Shown piece after piece: positions 39,896 to 47,976 of a stretch of 64,000 nucleotides of DNA. The position numbers were made by a program, and so were the translations under genes. The notes under the pieces are model-generated. The model did not search any database and was not told the DNA's origin. It worked only from the letters and a program-made list of their open reading frames with translations. Location of the stretch: the NCBI RefSeq assembly GCF_000725495.1, contig NZ_JNZD01000025.1:1-64000 (forward strand), given 5' to 3'. Within the stretch, counting starts at the first letter, position 1. Every line of letters starts with the position of its first letter. Source of the DNA: Streptomyces aureus (lineage in GTDB: Bacteria > Actinomycetota > Actinomycetes > Streptomycetales > Streptomycetaceae).

Positions 39896-40683
39896 TGCCT
39901 TCCACCGACCGCATCCGTGACCACGCCGGCCAGGGCGCGACCACCGTCGCCGCCCACCGTGCGCGGCGGCGGCTGCGCGCGGACCGGGCCCGACAGCTCG
40001 CCGATCTCCTCCGCCGCCAGTTGCTGACCGGCGGTTTCCCCACGGACACCTTGCCGCACGAGTCGATCCTCGCCGGTGACTACGGAGCTTCGCGCAACAC
40101 CGTCCGCGAAGCCCTCGACCTGCTGCGCGCCGAAGGTCTGGTCGACCGCCAGCCGGGCGTCGGCACCGTGGTCGTGGCACGGAAGTACCAGCACGGCCTC
40201 GACCGTCTGATGGGCCTCGCCGAAACCCTCCACGAACAGGGCCGGGTCACCAACGAGGTCCGCACCGCAGGTCCCGCGCCCGCCCCGGCGCCGGTCGCCG
40301 AACGGCTCCAGGTGCCGCCCGGCACCGACGTCCTCTACATCGAACGCCTGCGCCGCCTGGGCGGGCTCCCGCTGTCCCTCGACCTCACGTACGTCCCGCT
40401 GGACATCGGCACCGCCCTGCTCGGCGCCGACCTGGAGAACACCGACGTCTTCCGCCTCCTGGAGAGCATCACCGGCCGTCCCCTCGGGCACGCCGAGATC
40501 ACTCTGGAGGCGGTGACCGCGGACGCCCACTCCGCCGCCGTCCTCGAGGCCCCGCGCGGCACGGCCGTCCTCATGCTGGAACGGCTCACGCATCTCGCCG
40601 ACGGCCGCCCGGTCGACCTGGAGTTCATCCGGTTCCGCGGCGACCGCATCACGATGAGCGGCCTCCTGCACCGCTCCCACTGA
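39895..40683 (+). CDS. GntR-family regulator, HutC type with UTRA domain
   Basis: A 262-aa regulator. N-terminal winged HTH (RARQLADLLRRQLLTGGF, LPHESILAGDYGASRNTVREALDLLRAEGLVDRQPGVGTVV) and C-terminal UTRA ligand domain (LQVPPGTDVLYIERLRRLGGLPLSLDLTYVP to HLADGRPVDLEFIRFRGDRI). GTG 39895 is consistent with a leaderless message. It is 42 bp upstream of the ferredoxin gene and probably controls the ABC/flavoprotein operon in response to its substrate, while being itself under the sulfur operator. Confidence 0.85.
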   Translation: MPSTDRIRDHAGQGATTVAAHRARRRLRADRARQLADLLRRQLLTGGFPTDTLPHESILAGDYGASRNTVREALDLLRAEGLVDRQPGVGTVVVARKYQHGLDRLMGLAETLHEQGRVTNEVRTAGPAPAPAPVAERLQVPPGTDVLYIERLRRLGGLPLSLDLTYVPLDIGTALLGADLENTDVFRLLESITGRPLGHAEITLEAVTADAHSAAVLEAPRGTAVLMLERLTHLADGRPVDLEFIRFRGDRITMSGLLHRSH

Positions 40684-40725
40684 ACACCGCCCCCATTCCT
40701 CCGCTCGACCTTTCCGGAGACAGCC

Positions 40726-40953
40726 ATGCCCTTGGCGCCCCAGCGGGCCGACGTGCCCGTGACCATCGACCAGTCGAAGTGCATCGACGGCTGCACGCTC
40801 TGTGTGGACATGTGCCCGCTGGACTCCCTCGCGATCGACGACAGCAGCGGCAAGGCCTACATGCACGTCGACGAGTGCTGGTACTGCGGCCCGTGCGCGG
40901 CCCGCTGTCCCACCGGAGCCGTCACGGTCAACATGCCCTATCTGCTCCGCTGA
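40726..40953 (+). CDS. 4Fe-4S dicluster ferredoxin, AprB-like
   Basis: A 75-aa ferredoxin with two [4Fe-4S] motifs: C-x3-C-x2-C-x3-C-P (CIDGCTLCVDMCP) and CWYCGPCAARCP. The short, acidic protein with MHVDECWYCGPC resembles the beta subunit of adenylylsulfate reductase. Its partner is presumably the AprA-like flavoprotein at 44023, five genes along in the same operon. It would carry electrons to or from that FAD. GGAGA is upstream of ATG 40726. Confidence 0.85.
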   Translation: MPLAPQRADVPVTIDQSKCIDGCTLCVDMCPLDSLAIDDSSGKAYMHVDECWYCGPCAARCPTGAVTVNMPYLLR

Positions 40954-40968
40954 AAGGTCCGAACTCCC

Positions 40969-42312
40969 ATGAAGCGCACAGCTCTTGCCGCGAGCCTCCT
41001 GCTGCTCCTCCCCCTGACGGCCTGCGGCGGCACGGCCGCGGCGGGAGGGGAGGGATCCACCGTCACCGTCACGGTCGGCTACCAGTCCAAGACCATCAAC
41101 ACCGTCACCGCCGGAACCCTGCTGCGCTCCCTCGGCCTGTTCGAGAAGGAGCTCGACGCCCTGCACGACGGGCACACCTACAAGGTCGAGTGGCAGGACT
41201 ACGCGACCGGCGCCCCCATCACCGCCCAGATGACCGCAGGGAAGATCGACATCGGCTCGATGGGCGACTTCCCCCTCCTCATCAACGCGGCCCGGGGCAG
41301 GCAGCTCGGCCGCCCCACCCACCTCGTGTCGGTCACCGGGTACAACCTGCGCGGCGGCCTCAACACCATCGTCACCGCACCCGGTTCGCGCATCGCCTCG
41401 CTCGAGGGCCTGAAGGGCAAGAAGGTCTCGACGAGCATCGGATCCGCCGCCGACGGCACCCTCGTACGGGCCCTGCGACGTGCCGGTGTCGACCCCGACA
41501 AGGACGTCCGGAAACTCAACCAACAGCCGGCCGTGGGAGCGTCAGCCCTGTCCGCCGGGAGTGTCGACGCGCTGTCGCAGTTCGTCGCCTGGCCCGGTCT
41601 GCTCGCCTTCCAGGGCAAGGCGAAGGCCCTGTACGACGGCGCCGAGCTCGACCTGCCCACCTTCCACGGCGTCACCGCCCGCGAGGACTTCATCAAGAAG
41701 CGGCCCGCCGTCCTGGAAGCCTTCCTCAAGGCCCAGGCGAAGACCACCGACTATCTCGACGCCCACCCCGTGCCGGCCGCCGAGAAGGTCGCCGAGGCCA
41801 CCGGACTGCCCGCCGAGGTCGTCTATCTGTACAACGGCGCCCACGGCATCGCCACCTTCGACCCGGCGGTCAAACCGCGGCTCGTCTCCGCGCTGAAACA
41901 GGACGTGTCGATCCTGCGGTCGGCGAAGCTCACCGGCGACGTGGACGTCGACGCCTTCGTGGACGACCGATACGTCAGGAAGGCCCTCGGACCCGGCTAC
42001 GCCCGACGCCTCGCCGCGACTCCCCCACCGGCCGCGAGCGAGGTCTGGCCCAAGGGCGCCCGGAAGACCCGCACCTTCGCGTCGCCGACGGAACTGCTCG
42101 GCTATCTCGCCGGGCACAGGACCGGCATCCGCGCCGCCTACGTGCCCGACGCCACCACCGGCACCCTGTGGTTCGCCGACCGGGCGGTCTGGGTCGCCGA
42201 CGGCGAGCGGCTGCTCCCCTTCGTCGCACCGGCGACCGCGAAGGCGTACACCGCCGGACACACCGGCGCCCGCGTCGTCACCTACGCCGACGCGCTGCGG
42301 CGGGCCTCATGA
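40969..42312 (+). CDS. Sulfonate-type ABC substrate-binding lipoprotein with C-terminal NosL-like domain
   Basis: A 447-aa lipoprotein, lipobox LTAC with Cys19. Residues about 30-330 form an SsuA/TauA-type binding protein (VGYQSKTINTVTAGTLLRSLGLFEKEL, KIDIGSMGDFPLLINAARG, GLKGKKVSTSIGSAADGT). The last 90 residues differ from this family: RTFASPTELLGYLAG, then YVPDATTGTLWFADRAVWVADGERLLPFVAPATAKAYTAGHTGARVVTYADAL resembles the C-terminal half of NosL, a copper-binding lipoprotein domain. The Met/Cys metal site of NosL is not apparent. A fusion of binding protein and NosL-like domain is unusual. Operon partner of the permease and ATPase that follow. Confidence 0.82.
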   Translation: MKRTALAASLLLLLPLTACGGTAAAGGEGSTVTVTVGYQSKTINTVTAGTLLRSLGLFEKELDALHDGHTYKVEWQDYATGAPITAQMTAGKIDIGSMGDFPLLINAARGRQLGRPTHLVSVTGYNLRGGLNTIVTAPGSRIASLEGLKGKKVSTSIGSAADGTLVRALRRAGVDPDKDVRKLNQQPAVGASALSAGSVDALSQFVAWPGLLAFQGKAKALYDGAELDLPTFHGVTAREDFIKKRPAVLEAFLKAQAKTTDYLDAHPVPAAEKVAEATGLPAEVVYLYNGAHGIATFDPAVKPRLVSALKQDVSILRSAKLTGDVDVDAFVDDRYVRKALGPGYARRLAATPPPAASEVWPKGARKTRTFASPTELLGYLAGHRTGIRAAYVPDATTGTLWFADRAVWVADGERLLPFVAPATAKAYTAGHTGARVVTYADALRRAS

Positions 42313-43259
42313 CCCGGAACGCGCACGGGGCCGACCGGCTGCCGCCGCGCCGCCCCCGGCACGCCGGCCGGTTCGCACCGCGGTATCCGCGCCGCTACGG
42401 CCGCTTCGCCCTGCGCCTCGCGTCACTGGCGACCGCCCTCGGCGCCTGGCAGCTGCTGACGGGTCTCGACGTCGACCTGTGGCTGCGCTTCTCGCAGTTC
42501 CCGACGGTCGCCGACGTGGCGCGCGCCTTCGCCGACCGTCTGACGGGCCCCGACTACTGGACAGACCTCGGCGACAGTCTCACCCGCATCCTCAGCGGCT
42601 TCCTGCTCGCCGCCGTCCTGGGCGTGGCCACGGGCGTGCTCGTGGCCCGATCGCGCCTGGCCGAGGACCTGCTCGGACCGCTCGTGGAGGTGATCCGGCC
42701 GATCCCCGCCATCGCGCTCGTCCCCGTGGCGATCCTGCTGCTGCCCTCCGACGAACAGGGAATCGTCTTCATCACCTTCACCGCCGCCTTCTTCCCGGTG
42801 CTGGTCTCCACCCGTCACGCCGTCCGGGCGCTGACGCCGGTCTGGGAGGAGGCGGTCCGCACCATGGGCGCCGGCCGTCTGCGGATCCTCGGCTCGGTGG
42901 TCCTTCCGGGTGCGCTGCCCGGTATCTTCGGCGGCCTCTCGGTCGGCCTCGGCGTCTCCTGGATCTGCGTCATCTCCGCCGAGATGATCTCCGGACAGTA
43001 CGGCGTCGGCTACCGCACCTGGCAGGACTACACGATCGTCAACTACCCGGGCGTGTTCGTGGGGATGGTCACCATCGGCGTCCTCGGCTGGATCACCTCC
43101 ACCGCCGTGGAGATCCTCGGCCGGCGCCTGACCCGCTGGCTGCCCCGTACGTCGTACGTCCCCGGCGCACGGGCCCCGCGGCGGAAGCCCGGCGCCCCCA
43201 CCGCCGTCCCGGCGGCACCGGCGACGGAGAAGGAGGTACCCCATGACCAGCTCGTCTGA
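42309..43259 (+). CDS. Sulfonate/taurine-type ABC permease
   Basis: A 316-aa membrane protein of the SsuC/TauC type. ATG 42309 overlaps the previous stop by 4 nt. It has about six membrane segments, PTVADVARAFADRL, DLGDSLTRILSGFLLAAVLGVATGVLVARS, the EAA loop (EEAVRTMGAGRLRILGSVVLPGALPGI) and a conserved SGQYGVGYRTWQDY stretch. A positively charged N-terminus and a Pro/Ala C-terminal tail are cytoplasmic. Works with the adjacent ATPase, with which it overlaps by 17 nt. Confidence 0.9.
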   Translation: MTRNAHGADRLPPRRPRHAGRFAPRYPRRYGRFALRLASLATALGAWQLLTGLDVDLWLRFSQFPTVADVARAFADRLTGPDYWTDLGDSLTRILSGFLLAAVLGVATGVLVARSRLAEDLLGPLVEVIRPIPAIALVPVAILLLPSDEQGIVFITFTAAFFPVLVSTRHAVRALTPVWEEAVRTMGAGRLRILGSVVLPGALPGIFGGLSVGLGVSWICVISAEMISGQYGVGYRTWQDYTIVNYPGVFVGMVTIGVLGWITSTAVEILGRRLTRWLPRTSYVPGARAPRRKPGAPTAVPAAPATEKEVPHDQLV

Positions 43260-44010
43260 CGTCCTTCCGGCCTCGCGCACCGGAGCGCGGCTCACCCTGA
43301 CCGACGCCGGCCTCGGCCACCCGGACGCTCCCGTGCTGCACGGGGTGGACCTGGACGTGGCCGGCGGCGAGATCCTCACCGTCGTCGGCCCCTCGGGCTG
43401 CGGCAAGTCGACCCTGCTGCGCACCCTCGCCGGGCTGCTGCCTCCGCTGGCCGGTGAGGCCGCCCAGGACACGGAGCCGCTGACCGGCCCCTCGGCAGAC
43501 CGCGCCCTGGTCTTCCAGGAGGACGCCCTGCTGCCGTGGCGCAGCCTGCGCGCCAATGTCGAACTCCCCCTCGCCATCCAGGGGTTGTCGCGCACCGAAC
43601 GTCGCAGCAAGGCCGAGTCCTGGCTCGCGCGGGTCGGACTCGCCGAGCAGGCACGCCAGTTGCCGCACCGGGTGTCCGGCGGCCAGCGCCAGCGCGCGCA
43701 GTTGGCCCGGGCCCTGGCACCGGCCCCGCGCGCCGTCCTCATGGACGAGCCGTTCGGGGCGCTCGACGCCCAGACGCGCGCCGGTATGCAGGAGCTGCTG
43801 GTCGACGTGTTGCGGGGCACGGGCGCGACCGTGGTGTTCGTGACCCACGACGTCGAGGAGGCCCTGTTCCTCGGCGACCGGGTGGCGCTGCTCGGCTCCG
43901 GCGGACTCTCCGCGCTGCACGACGTGCCGCGCCCCCGCGACCGTACGGCGCACGACGATCCGGCGCGCGTGGCCCTGCGCCGCACAGTCCTCTCCTCGCT
44001 CGGCACCTGA
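43243..44010 (+). CDS. Sulfonate/taurine-type ABC ATPase
   Basis: A 255-aa ATPase with Walker A GPSGCGKST, Q-loop VFQEDALLPW, signature VSGGQ and Walker B VLMDEPFGALD, followed by the His switch FVTHDVEEAL. It matches SsuB/TauB. The ATG lies within the permease gene after GAAGGAGG, giving coupled expression. It powers sulfonate-type uptake. Confidence 0.9.
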   Translation: MTSSSDVLPASRTGARLTLTDAGLGHPDAPVLHGVDLDVAGGEILTVVGPSGCGKSTLLRTLAGLLPPLAGEAAQDTEPLTGPSADRALVFQEDALLPWRSLRANVELPLAIQGLSRTERRSKAESWLARVGLAEQARQLPHRVSGGQRQRAQLARALAPAPRAVLMDEPFGALDAQTRAGMQELLVDVLRGTGATVVFVTHDVEEALFLGDRVALLGSGGLSALHDVPRPRDRTAHDDPARVALRRTVLSSLGT

Positions 44011-44022
44011 AAGGCACCCGCG

Positions 44023-46794
44023 GTGACCACTCCCGAAACCACCCCGCCCGTCGTTCCCGCCCTCGCCGACGCCGAGGAACTCGCCTGCGACGTCCTCGTG
44101 ATCGGCGGCGGCACGGCCGGCACCATGGCGGCGCTGACGGCCGCCGAGCACGGTGCGCGGGTGATCCTGCTGGAGAAGGCCCACGTGCGGCACTCCGGCG
44201 CGCTCGCCATGGGCATGGACGGCGTCAACAACGCGGTCGTGCCCGGGCGCGCCGAACCCGACGACTACGTGGCCGAGATCACCCGGGCCAACGACGGCAT
44301 CGTCGACCAGTCCACCGTCCGCCAGACCGCCACCCGGGGCTTCGCCATGGTGCGGCGGCTGGAGGCGTACGGGGTGAAGTTCGAGAAGGACGAGCACGGC
44401 GAGTACGCGGTCCGCCAGGTGCACCGCTCGGGCTCCTACGTGCTGCCCATGCCGGAGGGCAAGGACGTCAAGAAGGTCCTCTACCGGCAGCTGCGGCGGC
44501 GCGAGATGCGCGAACGGATCCGGATCGAGAACCGGGTCATGCCGGTGCGCGTCCTGACGGCCCACGGGCGGGCCGTGGGCGCGGCCGGGTTCAACACCCG
44601 CACCGGCCGGTTCGTGACGGTCCGCGCCGGTGCCGTGATCCTGGCGACCGGCGCCTGCGGCCGGCTCGGCCTGCCCGCCTCCGGCTATCTGTACGGCACG
44701 TACGAGAACCCGACCAACGCGGGCGACGGCTACGCGATGGCGTACCACGCGGGCGCCGAACTCACGGGTATCGAGTGCTTCCAGATCAATCCGCTGATCA
44801 AGGACTACAACGGTCCGGCCTGCGCCTACGTGGCGAACCCCTTCGGCGGCTACCAGGTCAACCGGCACGGTGAGCGGTTCGTCGACTCCGACTACTGGTC
44901 GGGGCAGATGATGGCCGAGTTCGCCGCCGAGGTGACCTCCGACCGCGGCCCGGTGTACCTGAAGCTGAGCCACCTCCCGGAGGAGTCGGTCGCCGCCCTG
45001 GAGTCCATCCTGCACTCGACGGAGCGCCCGACCCGGGGCACGTTCCACTCGGGCCGGGGACACGACTACCGGACGCACGACATCGAGATGCACATCTCCG
45101 AGATCGGTCTGTGCGGCGGCCACTCGGCCTCGGGGGTGCGGGTGGACGAGCACGCCCGTACGACCGTCCCGCGCCTGTACGCGGCGGGTGACCTGGCCTG
45201 CGTCCCGCACAACTACATGATCGGCGCCTTCGTGTTCGGCGACCTGGCGGGCGCCGACGCGGCCCAGTACACCTCGTACGAGGGCGAGTTGCCGGCGGAC
45301 CAGCTGCGCGAGGCGCACGAGCTGGTCTACCGCCCCTACCGCAACCCGGACGGCCCGCCGCAGCCCCAGGTCGAGTACAAGCTGCGCCGCTTCGTGAACG
45401 ACTACGTGGCCCCGCCGAAGTCGGGCGCCCGGCTGTCCCTCGCCCTGGAGGCGTTCGAGCGGATGCGCGCCGAGGTCGCGGCGATGGGTGCCCGCACCCC
45501 GCACGAGCTGATGCGCTGCGCCGAGGTCACCTTCATCCGCGACTGCGCGGAGATGGCCGCCCGGTCGTCGCTGGCCCGTACGGAGTCCCGCTGGGGCCTC
45601 TACCACGACCGGATCGACCATCCGGAGCGCGACGACACGTCCTGGTTCCACCACCTGGACCTGTACAAGTCGCCTTCCGGAGCTATGGAGTTCACGGCTC
45701 GTCCGGTGGCTCCGTATCTCGTCCCGGTGGAGGGGTTCGACCCGGTCGGCGGCCCCTCCCGGAGCCTCGGGGAGGTCCACGCCGAGCAGGTGGCGACGGC
45801 GGGAGCCCGGGAGGCCGCGCCGGTGGCCCCGTCGCCCCTGCACGCCGCGGCCACCCGCCGTGACACGGAGGCGAGCGCACCAGCCTCCCCGCGGCTGCTC
45901 CGGCTTCTCGCGCTCGCCGAGGAGGAGCCCGAACTCGCCTCCGTCCAGCCCTACTTGGCCGACGCCGATCCCGTCGTCCGCCGGACGGCGGTCACCGTCC
46001 TGACGGAGACCGTACCGCCCGGCGCCGGACCCGCCCTCGCCGGGGCACTCGTCGACGTCGACCCCTCGGTGCGCGAGGCCGCGGCGAACTCCTTGCGAGA
46101 GCTCGTCGAGACGCTCCCGGCCGAGCGGGCACTGCGTGAGGGCCTCACCGCGGGGCTGGCCGGGGACGACCCGGTCGTACGGGCCGCGGCCCTGGACGTG
46201 CTGCGCGCGCTGCGCCTGGGTGACGCCGATCTGTTCCGCGCCTCGCTGTCGGACTCCGGCATCGCCGTGCGCATCGAGGCCGTACGGGCGCTCGTGTCCG
46301 TCGACGCCACCGCGGACCTGGCCCGCGCCGCCGCGGACCCGTCCCGGGAGGTCCGGGTGACGATCGCCAGGTCGCTCGGCACCGCCTCGGGGCGACCCGG
46401 CGACACTGTGCCCTCCGGTTCCCGGCCGGACACGGCCCGTGCGGCCCTGACCGTGCTCCTCGACGATCCCGACGCGCTGGTGCGCGCCGCCGCCTACGAG
46501 GCGCTGGGCGGCACCGGCTGCCCGGCTCCGCTGGCCACCCGGGCGGTGGCCGCCCTGTCCGATCCGGCCTGGCAGGTCCGGGCGGGTTCCGCGACCGCCC
46601 TGTCGGCCGCGGACCCGGCACTGGCCGTGCCCGCGCTCGCCAAGGCCTTGGCCGACCCGAACGCGGACGTGCGCAAGGCCGCCGTCCTGGCGCTGGCCCG
46701 GCACCGCGCCGACGGGGAGGCCCGCGCCGCGCTGTCCCTGGCGACCGCCGACACGGACGCCGACGTACGGGCCTACGCGGCGCGCGCCCTGTGA
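44023..46794 (+). CDS. AprA/fumarate-reductase-like flavoprotein with C-terminal HEAT repeats
   Basis: A 923-aa protein, GTG 44023. Residues 1 to about 620 form an FAD-binding flavoprotein (VLVIGGGTAGTMAALTAAEHGARVILLEKAHVRHSGALAMG, then SASGVRVDEHARTTVPRLYAAGDLACVPHNYMIGAF), closest in style to the alpha subunit of adenylylsulfate reductase. From about 640 to the end are five or more HEAT/PBS-lyase-like repeats (DADPVVRRTAVTVL, DVDPSVREAAANSL, DDPVVRAAALDVLRAL, NADVRKAAVLALARH). The fusion is not part of ordinary AprA. With the AprB-like ferredoxin and sulfonate importer it suggests redox processing of an imported sulfur compound. The direction and substrate are unknown. Confidence 0.82.
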   Translation: MTTPETTPPVVPALADAEELACDVLVIGGGTAGTMAALTAAEHGARVILLEKAHVRHSGALAMGMDGVNNAVVPGRAEPDDYVAEITRANDGIVDQSTVRQTATRGFAMVRRLEAYGVKFEKDEHGEYAVRQVHRSGSYVLPMPEGKDVKKVLYRQLRRREMRERIRIENRVMPVRVLTAHGRAVGAAGFNTRTGRFVTVRAGAVILATGACGRLGLPASGYLYGTYENPTNAGDGYAMAYHAGAELTGIECFQINPLIKDYNGPACAYVANPFGGYQVNRHGERFVDSDYWSGQMMAEFAAEVTSDRGPVYLKLSHLPEESVAALESILHSTERPTRGTFHSGRGHDYRTHDIEMHISEIGLCGGHSASGVRVDEHARTTVPRLYAAGDLACVPHNYMIGAFVFGDLAGADAAQYTSYEGELPADQLREAHELVYRPYRNPDGPPQPQVEYKLRRFVNDYVAPPKSGARLSLALEAFERMRAEVAAMGARTPHELMRCAEVTFIRDCAEMAARSSLARTESRWGLYHDRIDHPERDDTSWFHHLDLYKSPSGAMEFTARPVAPYLVPVEGFDPVGGPSRSLGEVHAEQVATAGAREAAPVAPSPLHAAATRRDTEASAPASPRLLRLLALAEEEPELASVQPYLADADPVVRRTAVTVLTETVPPGAGPALAGALVDVDPSVREAAANSLRELVETLPAERALREGLTAGLAGDDPVVRAAALDVLRALRLGDADLFRASLSDSGIAVRIEAVRALVSVDATADLARAAADPSREVRVTIARSLGTASGRPGDTVPSGSRPDTARAALTVLLDDPDALVRAAAYEALGGTGCPAPLATRAVAALSDPAWQVRAGSATALSAADPALAVPALAKALADPNADVRKAAVLALARHRADGEARAALSLATADTDADVRAYAARAL

Positions 46795-46936
46795 CAGCAC
46801 CCTGACGCGAGCGCTGATCCCTTTGCCCCGGATCGCACGAATTGAGCCGTTCGTGTGACGATGGCTGGAGGGGCAGAGTCCGACCGTCCCCGTTGAGCCA
46901 CGCGAGGTGTCCGCACGGAAGACCGAGGAGGTCCTG

Positions 46937-47404
46937 ATGACGGACCTGACCACCCGCTCCGCGACCCCCACCAAGGCGACGGGCGAGACCCCGCGCCCCG
47001 GCACCGGCGATCCGGGCGGCAAGGGACGGACCACCATCGCGGACGGCGTGGTGGCCAAGATCGCGGCGGCGTCGGCGCGCGAGGTCCTCGGCGTCCACGG
47101 CCTCGGCACCGGCATGGCCCGGGCGCTCGGGTCCGTCCGCGACCGGGTGCCCGCCGGGCGCCCCGGGCAGACCCGTGGTGTGAGCGTCGAGGTCGGCGAA
47201 CGGCAGACTGCCGTGGATCTCGATGTCGTCGTCGAATACGGCTACCCGATCACGGACGTCGTCGCGGACCTGCGCGTCGCCGTGATCGACGCCGTCGAGC
47301 GCATGACCGGCCTGGAGGTCGTCGAGGTGAACGTCGCCGTCGGGGACGTCCGTCTGCCGGACGAACCGGAGGAGGAGCCGCAGGAAGGCCCGCGGGTGAC
47401 GTGA
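46937..47404 (+). CDS. Asp23/Gls24-family envelope stress protein
   Basis: A 155-aa protein. A disordered N-terminus of about 30 residues precedes the Asp23 domain (GRTTIADGVVAKIAAASAREVLGVHGLG, GVSVEVGERQTAVDLDVVVEYGYPITDVVADLRVAVIDAVERMTGLEVVEVNVAVGDVRLP). ATG 46937 follows GAGGAGG at 5-nt spacing. Proteins of this family associate with the membrane and cell envelope under stress. It opens a run of plus-strand genes (DUF3040, PPDK, AdhE, flavohaemoprotein, ribosome hibernation factor). Confidence 0.88.
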   Translation: MTDLTTRSATPTKATGETPRPGTGDPGGKGRTTIADGVVAKIAAASAREVLGVHGLGTGMARALGSVRDRVPAGRPGQTRGVSVEVGERQTAVDLDVVVEYGYPITDVVADLRVAVIDAVERMTGLEVVEVNVAVGDVRLPDEPEEEPQEGPRVT

Positions 47405-47473
47405 CCCGCCGCTCCGGCGCCGGAGGCCCCTGTCCGCCGGCCGCCGTGGAAGACCCACAGGAGGTGCGTCGCC

Positions 47474-47794
47474 GTGGACGAGAGCGACCGGACGGACGGT
47501 GTCCGTCTCACAGCGCGCGAACGGGCCGCGCTCGCGGAGATCGAGGAGGGGCTGCGGCACCAGGACGAGGACCCCGCACCGGAGCCGAGGCGCAGGTCCG
47601 GCGGGCGTCGCCTCCCCCTCATGGTGGCCCTGATGTCGGTGTGTTCGGTGGTCCTCGCGGTGGTCGGCATCCGCACGTCGCAACCCGCGCTCCTGTGGTG
47701 CTTCGCGGTCATGTGGCCGCTGACCGTGCTGCAGCTCGTCAGGCTGCTGGGCCGCTGGATCAGATCCACGGGCCCGTTCACCCCTTGGTTCTGA
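47474..47794 (+). CDS. DUF3040 membrane protein
   Basis: A 106-aa protein with the DUF3040 opening LTARERAALAEIEEGLRHQD and two predicted membrane helices (about residues 48-66 and 71-90). GTG 47474 follows AGGAGGTG. Function unknown; the family is common in actinobacteria near stress genes, as here after Gls24. Confidence 0.85.
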   Translation: MDESDRTDGVRLTARERAALAEIEEGLRHQDEDPAPEPRRRSGGRRLPLMVALMSVCSVVLAVVGIRTSQPALLWCFAVMWPLTVLQLVRLLGRWIRSTGPFTPWF

Positions 47795-47842
47795 CCGGCC
47801 CGCCCCGGAGCCGGCACCGGGGCGGGTGAGCGGGCGGGGCAC

Positions 47843-47863
47843 GGGGACGTCACCGGCGTCCCC
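47843..47863. terminator. Hairpin after the DUF3040 gene
   Basis: GGGGACG (47843-47849) and CGTCCCC (47857-47863) form a 7-bp stem with a 7-nt loop, 48 bp past the DUF3040 stop and before the PPDK gene. It may act as terminator; as DNA it also resembles a palindromic operator. Confidence 0.5.
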
Positions 47864-47976
47864 GGGTGGGCCGACCGGCCCCAGGACGGGGCCCGACGGC
47901 CTCTGCTCGTCCGTCCCCGGGGGCCGGAGGCTGGACTCGCGATCCAGCCCACCGCCCGACAAAGGAGACCGGCGTC

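Noticed and set aside
43093..47115. 1340-codon minus-strand open frame
   Set aside because: It mirrors the permease, ATPase and flavoprotein genes; its composition is Gly/Arg/Val-rich noise with no start signal.
47843..47863. DosR/OsdR-type box before ppdK
   Set aside because: The arms GGGGAC and GTCCCC are present but spaced 9 bp, unlike the known box; a hairpin terminator explains it better.
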